From positions 124,001 through 188,000 of the forward strand of contig JAGYXB010000195.1 of the NCBI GenBank assembly GCA_022495005.1: a DNA stretch of 64,000 bases, written 5' to 3'. Made by a program: the position numbers and the translations under genes. Source of the stretch: Rhyacophila brunnea (Eukaryota > Arthropoda > Insecta > Trichoptera > Rhyacophilidae). This document shows positions 13,601 through 25,600 of the stretch, one piece after another. Every line of letters starts with the position of its first letter. Position 1 is the first letter of the stretch. A model generated the notes under the pieces. It was not told the DNA's origin and did no database searches. It saw only the letters and a list, made by a program, of their open reading frames with translations.

Positions 13601-16600
13601 ACTACCAGACCACCATTAAAAACAAGCAATCAATTTTGGATCCGTCTCACTTTGCTGCAAATGAAATTTCATCAGTACTTTCATACACTCAATGCCACTG
13701 GATACGAAACCCTTTTGTAACCATTGCCGAAAATTCTATAGAATCGCTTTTCCTATAAATTCGAGAGGAATTTGTTGAATTGATAAATGACGGGATGCCA
13801 AAACTGAACTTCGCCGACTGGATTTCGGTTAATAAAAAATATCCTCGGATTTCCGACAAAACTATCGCAGTTCAACTCCCATTTTCGAGTCAAAAAAAGT
13901 CGCCTTCGGCGTTATTTTACCACGCTAGTATAATATTTTAAGACATCTTATTATTATTGTGTCAATAATCGACAAACATTTATTCCTAGCCCGACAACTA
14001 CCCATAATTATATTAATATAATATAACCATACGAAAAATTGCTAAACATAAAATTAATACCATTAATTATACCTCGAACACTATTTAAAAAATGCTATTT
14101 TAGAGTATCACGCTGTCTTCAACCATAGCTATAGGTAGGGGGCCCGCCAAAGATCTTGGCCTGGGGTCCCCCTTCAGGATGTGGAGTCCATGTTTTGGTG
14201 TATTAATTGTTTTACGTGTGGTGTGCCGCGGAATTCTGGGAAGACCTTTGGTGTGCCGTGGGTGGGAAAAGGTTGCGGAGCACTGATTTAGAGGATTTAA
14301 ATAAGTGAATCATGATTTTCATGGCCCCAGAAGCAGGCCCCCAGGCTAGAATCTTTAGGCGGCCCACCTACCTATCGCTAAGGTTAAGGGCAGTGTGATT
14401 GCTGTACAGTAGAGTGTTACCTAAATTTTAAATGGGAATTATCATTTAAGTACATCAAGCATCATATCACATGAAATTAGCACAACCACATATTTAAAAT
14501 ATTTAATAGTCCTGAAGTAAAGAAGTGCTTTTTTCTGGATTTTACTATTCTAGTAAATTTGCGATGTGTGCTAATCTAACTTAGCTGGTCAACCAGCCAT
14601 GCCGAGCCCCTAGGCTAGAGTCCTGTCAGCTCCCCTTGCCATGATGATGATGATTTAGAATTTACCAAATCTCTTTTTGAAGTTGTACTTCTTTAGGCGC
14701 GTTTGGAAAATCAGATCAGAGTGTATTTTTGGCGTGTAACATGTAACACATAATCAATTTTTTCACACAAAAAAACACTCGAGCAAAGGATTCGAACCAA
14801 CGATTGTTCGGTTATCAGCCGAACGCACAACCATTACGCCACAGAATGATACTGCAATCGTGACAGTTATACAGTATAATATTATAGTTTAGAATTTTTC
14901 CGTTGCCTAGGCAGCGAATTTATTATTGTTAGCCATTTGAAATTATTCTTTACGTAAACAAACTATTAAACGTCATAGTGGTAGTGTTACTTTAAAAATA
15001 AAAACAACGATAAATAATTAAGTAGGTATATAATTTGGTAATATAAGCTAAGTTGTATATAAATAATTACAAGATAAAAAGAACTTTTTATATAAGTACA
15101 ACATTTTCAAATTTTTTGTTGAATTATTATGCTCAATATGTTCAAACTTGTACTTGATATGAAGTAAATAAAAAACAATCAAACAAACAAAATATAGAAT
15201 ACTGAAATGTCATTTTGACATTTCATTTTGATTTCTAATTGTATATTAATAATTAAGTTGCTAGGACCCCCGTCTTAGCAACCAATAATAGTCTTTTACC
15301 TTATACGGATTTTTCTGAAATAACTTTCCATTCAAAACAGAATTAACTGAAAATGAATTCAATTCTGCTTAAAGATGGCTAAAAGTATTAAAAGAATGCA
15401 TTGGCATCGTGTTGTGATGTATTCTAAAAGTTTCAAATGTCTAGATAGTCGGGAAGTTAGTTAAAAAACGATTGCAAGATTTGTACTGGACAAACAACCA
15501 CCGGACAAACAAGAATACGAGCTAATAAAAACGTTGTAATAAACCAATGGCGTTCCAATAAGCGGTCCTTTTTCTTAAGTGTGTAACTTTAACAAGATAA
15601 TTAAGAGCTAGTCAAAGAATCTAGTTTTGTTTTTGTTTTGTTACGCCAAAGAAGTATAACTTCTAACGCGCGTACATAAGTACACACACCGATTTTTTAA
15701 TCACCTGACTGTTATAAACACAAGTGTCTGCGTTGCCAGGTTTTCTTTAAATTACTAAAGCCTACGTGCAATAATTCGTAATATTATTGTTTTATTAATT
15801 ATTGTTTATGTTATGTTTCATTATCTATCATAGACAAATGTAATAATTGTTATAAGCATCATTACTCTTTTATAATCATTTATTAACCGGATAACAAGGA
15901 AAATTATTAAACGTATTGTAAAACAGCGAATAACATAATTATTATAATGAATTGTTTGATTAATAATTAATCTCTTTTTAATAGTTTACTATAGGTCATA
16001 TACAAATGTTTGTACTGACTTATAAACATGGCGATAATAAGAAAAAAATGTTTATACCGAACACTGATAAGGTAACAATGGTTAGCAATATTCCCGGAAC
16101 TCAGTCAGATTTTTTTTCTCCATTAATGCTGGGGTTAAAGCAGGGCTCGAAATAGACCGGAACGCACGGGAGCGCCGTTCCTGTTCGTGAAATTCTAAAA
16201 GATACCATTCCGGCTCGTGGCTTCTTTGAAAGTTGCGTTCCGTTTCATGTTATTGAGATAATATTGCATGTACGCAATGACATTATTAATGGACGACGCA
16301 CTCAATACAGTAGCAAGCAAGTATATTCGCATGTATAGGTAGACGTCACGCAATTTCCATTATACGAAATCACCGGGAATTTATAGCAATATGACCTTTA
16401 TTGTAATGGCGTTAGAGCAGTGTTTCTAATGTCAATGTTCACGTGAGCGAGCCCGTTCGAACCGAACCATTCGGCAGACCCAACAAAAAGCATCAGAAAT
16501 TTATAGCAATATCACCTTTATTGTAATGGCGTTAGAACAGATTATGCCAATCGGCAGACCCGACAATAAAGTGAGTGTCATTTTTTTTTCTAGATGATTC

Positions 16601-19600
16601 GTCCATATTAATGTCATTGCATGTACGTATGTAGTTTTAAAAGTTGTAAGAACTGATTCATGGGAAAAAAGGCGCTGACAAAATGTGTATATTATTTTTA
16701 TTAATGATTAGTCCTACAAGGTCTATAATATAATATAGGCTGTTCGGACTTCAGATGTGTTTACAAAAAGGACTAAAGGGGCTACAGGTCCAGGACCTTA
16801 AATTAGTAGGTCTACCTAAAAAATAATTTGAAATCACAAAAGAACCTTGCAGCGAAGGAATACACAAATGTACGAGCTTCTAGAATTTTGAATATAAGAG
16901 CCCAATCTTAAGAAAATTGACGAAAAATAAGTGATTTTGCAAAAATGAGTAGGTACACATTTAAAATAAAACTACATTTTAATGTTGTATTGGGGAGGGG
17001 GGTAATGTGTATTAGCGCAGAGCCCCTTCAAGTATAAATGAAACCCTGATTATTAGGCATATCGCCCTTGTGATATCCGAAAAATATTTAACATAATTTG
17101 ATATTTTTGAATGATTATTCAACGCTCCGGTTCGTAAGATTTTCTATTTCGAGCACTGGGTTAAAGTACCAGTATTTTAGTAATTGGTTTAATGGTTCAT
17201 GGACCAATAATGCATTCACTGATTTAAAAAGACAAAGTGAAGGCATTCATAACAAATTGGAGCTTTGGAAATCAAAATTATAAAAAAATAAGTTCCCCAT
17301 GTCTCCACTTTTAAATGATTTCTACACCTGATTTATATTGAAGCAAACAAAAATCTATTTCTTGAGTTCTTAGTTAGTTTGCTAATGCACTTTTCGGATT
17401 ATTTAATTAATAATAAAAAAATCGCCTGTGGCGCTGCTTTGTTTCAGAACAATTAAATATTTTAAATATGTGATTGAAAGATCCTGACCTGACGATGATG
17501 AATTTGGATTGACTACTACTGAAATTGATTGTGTTAATAAACTGGCACATTCGTCGCATGAAAAACAAATTAATTTAATATAAGTAGTAAAACCTTGTTT
17601 ATAACAACATTTTTCTTAGCTCGTATTCTTATTTGTCCGGTACAAATCTTGCAATCGATTTTTAACTAACTTCCAGTCTAGCTAGACATTTGAAACTTTT
17701 AGAATATATCAGAACACGATGCCATTGCATTTTTTTAAATACTTTTAGCCATCTTTAAGTAGAATTGAATTCATTTTCAGTTAATTCTGTTTTGTATGAA
17801 AAGTTATTTCGATACCATTATTGGTTGCTAGGGGGTCCTAGCAACTAAATTATTAAATAATATATACGTGCGTTACTATAGAAATCAATATGAAATGACA
17901 TTTTATCATTCAGTATTTCTATCAAATACAATTTTTTTTGATCGTTTAAGCTAGTCAAGTCAAGTTTATTTGATTCAACAGAAAATTTAAAAACGTTGTA
18001 AGTACATAAAAAGTATTTTTTTTTCATTTTTATATTAGTAAGTTGTTGACTGTTTAAAAAGGTGTCTGTATTATTTAATGAAACAAAGGGGAGGGAGGGG
18101 GCGCCAAGATTAGATTTTTCTAAAAGGGAGGCGTAGTAACATAAAGTTTGGAAACCACTGCCCTAGTGTGAACACCCTGAAATAATAACACCACAGAATA
18201 TTTAAATTATTATAAAATGCTGGGGTCGTTGTCAGATAAATCATAATATAATAATATGTAGTAGGTAGACGATAAATGTAATTAATAATATACATTCCTG
18301 TTATGAATAATTTATTAACATGGCATTGGATTCAGAAAAAAAAACACACGCATTTAAACTGACCACTATTTCGTGATAACCAGATCAAAAGGGCGGGCAC
18401 TAGAACCTTGGCAATCTTTCGGATGAATTTAATTTAAATATTATAATACACATAACTATGTTATATCAGTGGCGGACTATTACTAGTATCAAAAACAGCG
18501 ACACCAGACACCAACACAAATTTTGTCATTAACAGCGAACCAATCGAACGTGTGACCCATTATAAATAATTAGGTACATGGGTCAATGAGAAATGGGACC
18601 AGTCTCAGGAAATAAAAACTAGAGTTGAGATCGCAAGGAGTGCCTTTATCAAAATGAGACGCCTCCTTAGCAATCGAGATCTTAACCTAGGTCTGAGACT
18701 GCGTATGGTACGATGTTATGTGCTCTCAATTCTTTTCTATGGTATGGAAGTATGGACGCTAAACCAAGAGATGTCACGGCGACTTGAAGCTTTCGAGATG
18801 TGGCTGTATAGACGCATCCTCAAAATTCCTTGGACTGAACGGGTGACAAAATGTTGAAGTTCTCAATCGAATGGGAAGGACCGAGAAGTTCTATGTAGTA
18901 TCAAAACCAGGAAACTACAGTACCTCGGCCACATTATGAGAGGACAAAAATACAGCATTCCCCAACTTGTCATTCAAGGAAAGATCAATGGGAAGCGTAG
19001 CAGTGGACGGCGCCGCATTTTGTGGCTTAAGAACCTCCGTGATTGGTACGAGTGCAGCTCCACCGAACTGTTCCGTGTAGCAGACGACAGAGATAAGATC
19101 GCCTTGATGGTGGCCGACCTCCGCTAGGGGATGGCACAATAAGAAGAAGTGCACACTAAACTATGACTACAAATTATAGCAGATAGTGTTGGTTAGTTTT
19201 TGAAAATTTAAATAAACCTTGCGTAACCAAACTTAAAAAACCGAAAACGTTAAAAGTTAACCGAATTTAAAAAAGCTAATTAACACTTTGTGATATTATT
19301 ATGTATTCTTGATTCAACGAAAACAAATAATTATGACTGAAAAGGTGTCGCCCATAGAATATCATAGAGTGACCTCGATGAGCCGTCCACAGGTCCATAT
19401 GCACTCGCGCCGCGACGACTGTCGCGCGCGATCGAGGTACAGGTGACCTCATTGAGGTTTTAAGAGGTTTGACCACAAGTTTCACGTAATGCCCGATATG
19501 TAGCTCGAATAGATTCATTATTGTTGTAATAATTTTTAACAACCAATTTGAATAAGTAGGTACCCTGTACAACTGTATCTTTCCATGATGATTTGCCAAA

Positions 19601-22600
19601 CAATACTGAATACAAATGTTTATTTTGTTAGGAATCAGAAACAAAATGGCTGCTATGACGTTTAAAAAACTATAGTAGGTACCTACTAATTCGATAACCG
19701 TTTCGTAATGTGAAGTTCTCTACAAATTAATCTGTAATGCGAAGTCTCTTGTAGCTAACTTAATCATTTTGAAATAATAACTGTAAACGGGTTAGTTAAA
19801 TCAATTTAATGACAACAAAATAAATGTCAAACTATCGATTTGAAATACTTAATAATATTTTTTCTTTGACTCTCTCGTATTGTTGTAATAAATTTCAATA
19901 ATTAATTTGTATTACCTGCAAATGTGTATCTTTCCATGATGATTTGCCGAACAATACTGAACACAAATGTCAATTTTGGTTAAAATCAGAAGCTATGATG
20001 TTTTAAAAACCTATAGTACTTACCTACTAAGATGATTTTGGATGGCACGCGAATGTTTCATTTTGAAGAGAAAAGAAATTACTATTTTATATAATAATAT
20101 AAGTATATTTTTTTTTTAAGTTTTAGAAATCAATATAATATCTATAAGTATTTACTTATATAATATTTAAGAACAATGACGACATCGCCATGCGTACTTT
20201 CTTCGGAATACTGACTATGGATAAATATTATTATCTTATAAAAACAATCACTAATCAAAGAGTAATTAAGAACCATTCAAGCCATTTTCACTCGTATTTC
20301 TTATTTTATTGATTAAATTTGAGTCGGAATTATCTGAAATAATAACAATATCGTTTAGTTAACACGGCTAAATTTTATATAAAAAATATTGTTATCTATA
20401 ACGTTATTTTCAAAAATGTTCCTTATTTTCGCATACTTACCTACCTATTTAGAGCGTTTTTATACGAAGGTTCAAGTACGAGTGTCTTTGTGTCAAAGGT
20501 TACTTTATAACTATTTAAAGTTTATGAAATGCATTGGCGAACTCTAATTATGCTATACTGATTTTTGAAAACGGCGAATTTTATTAGGTAATTGAAAATG
20601 TTTGAATTTTATTCATTGTAAAAGATTTTTATATTTGTTCTTATTGTCTACGCTTATAATAGCGATTAAGCCATATAATAGCAATTTTTCAATGATTGTC
20701 TATGCTCAAAAAGTGTCGCTTAGATGCTTTCAAGTATTGAATAAAAAAATCTGACGTTTCTCTGCGGTGTACTCTCGGTAAATTGATTCTAATAATTGCT
20801 TGTTATTTTGCCTCAAACATAATCTCTAAAAATGGAAAATCGTTCTGTGATGAATATAATATGAAAGAATAGTGGTTTAAATTCTTCCACGATCTCTTTG
20901 ACTAATTTGAAAACAAGAAAAAAAAATCAAAGAATATAAGATATGCCTTCGGCTATAAATACAGTGACAGATAGAATATCAAGAACTCAATTGTAATTTT
21001 TAAACTATTTTAATAGAATTCTTACAATTGAACATGACAAACTGCTTGGCACGTCAGACGGTCGAAAAATATTATTTGAAAAATTTTGGCACGCGTTTGT
21101 AAAAAGGTTTATCCAACCCTGCTATAAAACAAGGTTTTTTTTGCAAAATTTGTGTAAAGTTTCATACCATGTTTTACGCCCATCAAATTCGATATTTATT
21201 TTATTTATTATATTAGATACATACTAAAAATTGTTTAATACGTTAAAAAATATGCCAATACGGAAAATCTAGTATGATAATAACGGAGCTATGAGGACAT
21301 TTTTCCTATCGCTTACTGCCGTTGCCATGCGTAAGTATTACGATATCTAAGGCATGACCCCAGGATAGCCTCACTTGTATATTGGACATGACTCCGTTTG
21401 AACTTCAGTGGATAATGCTGAGATAAACGTTACCCCCTTTTCCGGATAACAATAGAGAACTTGTAAGGTCACTTGCACTAAAAGAGATTTGACGTATCAT
21501 ACTTGTACCCCGCACCTTGACAATTGACCACACGGCCATTACACGTGCGGACAAATTTTGACCAACACAATATTACATTTTTAATACATATACTACACAG
21601 GGATTGCAATACCACTAATTCAAAACCGGTATTCAATTATTTATCGATATCGAAATACCGGTTTCAAACATCCCAAATACCGGTATTTTCGGTATTAAGA
21701 AAGCATACACGTTTATGTTGTTCGAAAATGAATTACATGTTATTTTGTTCACTACTTACTACTATATTGCATTATAAATTTAGTGTATACATTAATGCTG
21801 AATAAATGCAAATATATCGATTAAAACCAACAAAGTTAAATAATAATAAAACAAAATCCTTCAAATATACTTATAGAATTGTCGATTAGAAAAGGGGAAT
21901 GGAGTAAGTCTATTCTACCCAATGACATTAACATGGACGAATCATCTGGAAAAGAAAATGACAGTCACTTTATTGTCGGGTCTGCCGAATGGCATACGCT
22001 GTTCTAACACCATTTCAATAAAGGTGATATTGCTATAAATTCCTGATGCTTTTTGTCGGGTCTGCCGATTGATTCGGTTCGAACGAGTTCGCTCAAATGA
22101 ACAATGACATTAGAAACACTGCTCTAACGCCATTAAAATAAAGGTCATATTGCTATAAATTCCCGATGCGTGATATCGCTTAATGGAAATTGCGTGACGT
22201 CTACCTATACATGCGAATGCGCGAATTTACTTGTTAGCTACTGTATTGAGTGCGTCGTCCATTAATAATGTCATTGATTCTACCATCACCACGAGAGGTG
22301 CCATGGTTTGTATAGTCTTCTTTGACGAGGAATGAGCTTAAGTTAATACTGAGGCTAAGAACAAGGCACACCATACCATGGGCAAAAGATTTGATGTCCT
22401 CATGGAAAGAAGCGAATCGCAGCTCTGCGATGAATGTCATGTTTTAGAGGACATTGTACATTATAGCACTACAATGCCTTAAATATGAACTTCACAGAGT
22501 ACAGCTGCGAATTGCGGATATCTATGAGAATGTCGACGAATTGAAGGGTGTCCTCGCGGTGGATAAGACGGAAGAGTTAGGCAAAATTGTAAAGTTATTT

Positions 22601-25600
22601 AACAGAATAGGAGTGAGGACCTGATCGACGGATCCCCTTCTAGGAAGAGGCGATATGACAGCGAGCCGCAGTCAAAGCCTCGGTAAAATCACAAAAAAAA
22701 AGAATTGTCGCGAGGAATTAACATATTTCGAAAAAGAAAACATTCATGGCAAATATTTTCAATTATTCTATAACTATTGATCCATCATTGATATAAGACC
22801 CAAAAAACGTTGAATGTGAGAGATATTTTTCTGTACCATAACTTATATTATTTGTAAAAATTCTAGTAGTTCAACATTTATAAAGGTCAACATAATACAT
22901 GTAAGTATGTATGTACTTTAGGTTGCTATAAAATATGTTTCAAATAGATTTCAACAGCTATATTTCTGGCCATAATACTGTAATAAATATAAGTACATAA
23001 ATATTTACTTACTTCGCATGCTTGTACGTTGGTTTTGTTTTAACATCTCCACAATCATTACCTCTTTAAAACATTGTTTATATGCAAATATGAACCGATA
23101 GCAAGTGTTTACATAAGTCAAACTGACTGATTGAAACTTTATGTCAGTGACATTAAGGCGAAACGCCGCTTACGCCGAAGTATCCTTGATTAATGCATTA
23201 AGTAAGCATTAATGTCAGAGTCACACAGGCGTAAGAGGATATTCGCCTATATGACACTAACATTCCATATGGATTTGTAGATACGGCGAGTAATATCTGG
23301 CAAACCGCTATACGTACAAGTTTCATCTTTGTACATATAATAGAACTGCGTTCTAGCAAGACAATGAAATATTTAACTCAAAACAGCCATTTTTGTAGTT
23401 TCGCCCTTATGATCCTAGACCCCCGATTTATTGATAGGTACTTCTTTTTGTATATAATGTGTTTTGATGAATACCGGTATTATACCGGTATTCAATAAGA
23501 AATATTCATTCGGTATTGCAATCCCTACATTTACCGATGTACCGACAATAAATTATTAAAATATTTTAGGAGATGTACGAAAATAGCGATGGTGTGTTGA
23601 CACTTGCGAGTTCTTAATACCTAAAATTATAGAAGCTGCCGTGATTGCTTCACACTGTAAAACTACATTTTTCAAAAGGTCTGCTTCATGAAATTTTACT
23701 GCAATGACTCTGTATTTTGTAACTATAGGCAATACTACTTTTTGGTACTTAGAGCCTTATTTAATACACGTATTCATTTACTTTTTCGTCTCCACGGCCA
23801 AAGGAATAGTCAAATTTGTCCCAATTTATACTAGCTCCAATGATGTTATCATCATTGACTAGCACCCTTATTTTAGTGCTAGCCAGCTCTAGATACATTT
23901 TCACCGCCTCAGGATACGCAAGATTAAGACAGGATTATTGCACGAAGCTGGACGGATAAGTTTATAAAAAAGCCACGTAACATAATTATTGCGACCTAAT
24001 TATGTGTCAGTGGTATTATACACCAAGGATGCATGCACCGAAGTCAACTCAGGGACTAATGCACTCGATATCAGTGCAAGCGTAGTGCATTTATAAGTGC
24101 ATTCATGGTGCATTCGCAGTGCAAAGTGAGTTGAGTCACGTACACTTTTAAATAATATTTGCTATCAGTCACAATGATAGTGTCATGACTTATGACTGGT
24201 AACTTGTTATATAGTACGTTATTCTTTATTCAAACAGAAAAATGTTTGGGGGGGTGTCCATTTCGAAAACAAAATATGTCCATAATTATTTATTATTGAT
24301 TTTTAAGACCATTAATATGGACGAAGCATCTGGAAAAAAAATGACACTCACTTCTTTGTCGGGTCTGCCAAATGCATTGATATACTACTGGATGAATCAT
24401 AATATGCTTCTTAAAATGACGCCCAATCTTCAGCGACTCGGCCAGTGTTAAAACTTACTGTTTTAATATCAGCGGACTTAACTCGATATAAGCTCACTTA
24501 ATATTTGTCTCGAAAACGACCTGGCAATAATTATGAGTAAGCCCGATCTAGCTTGCATCTTACTCTAACTAATAGTCAGTGCATGACGACTTGCTCTGTC
24601 CGCCCAGACATGAATTTTTGGTAGCTTGCAAGCTTTGGGTTGCAGACACCCTTAGGGTGACTATTCCAAGAATGCAAATTTAGTTTTACAGCCAGGGCAA
24701 TACGGGTGAAATTCGGGAATCCATGTTAACGGTCTCAACCAATGACATTATTAATGGACAAGGCACTCAATACAGTAGCTAGCAATTAAATTCACGCACA
24801 GCGACATTCGCACATGTATAGGTAGACGTCACGCAATTTCCATTATGCGATATCACGCATCGGGAATTTACAGCAATATCACCTTTATTGTAATGGCGTT
24901 AGAATAGTGTTTCTAGTGTCAATGTTCATTTGAGCGAATCCGTTCGAACCGAACCGTTCGGCAGAACGACTAAAAGCATCGGGAATTTATAGCAATATCA
25001 CCTTTATTGTAATGGCCATTCGGCAGACCCGACAAAAGAGTGTGTGTCATTTTTATTCCCAGATGATTCGTCCATATTAATGTCATTGGTCTTAACGCAT
25101 TATACCTACAAGGAAATATTAAAAGACGATATTCGTAATATCTTCTTGTGTGGTACATTTTTAAAATGACACTTGTATGGGAACTCCTCATCTAGTAGTA
25201 TATCAATGGCCAAATGGCATAATCTGTTCTAACGCCATTACAATAAAGGTGATATTGCTATAAATTCCCGATGCTTTTTGTCGGGTCTGCCGAATGGTTC
25301 GTTTCGAACGGGTTCGCTCAAACGAACGTTGACACTAGAAGCACTGTTCTAATGCCATTACAAGAAAGGTGATATTGCTATAAATTCCCGATGCGTGATA
25401 TCCAGGGCTCGAAATGAAAAAGTTTACGAACCGGAGCGCTCGACAATTTTCTGAAGAACAATACATGGTTATCATAGTTAGAAGACATAGTTATCAAATT
25501 TTATGTGTATTTCATAAAAATAAGTGCGTTAGATTTTCTATTATATGGCCTATCTAGCTCAGACGGTCAAATTATTTATTCCAGCGATAATTTTACCGAT

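Larger units (their letters stand above)
15050..18050. repeat. Long inverted repeat with arms of about 490 bp
   Basis: The left arm, about 15050-15545, and the right arm, about 17585-18050, are diverged inverted copies. Matching points are GAATACGAGCTAA/TTAGCTCGTATTC, the TAGCAACCAATAAT region and TTGTACTGGAC/GTCCGGTACAA. The 2-kb spacer contains an inserted family I element. All of it lies in nvd intron 4. Confidence 0.8.

Noticed and set aside
24025..24130. Cluster of GTGCA/TGCAC words
   Set aside because: Irregular spacing and no known meaning; probably local sequence bias.
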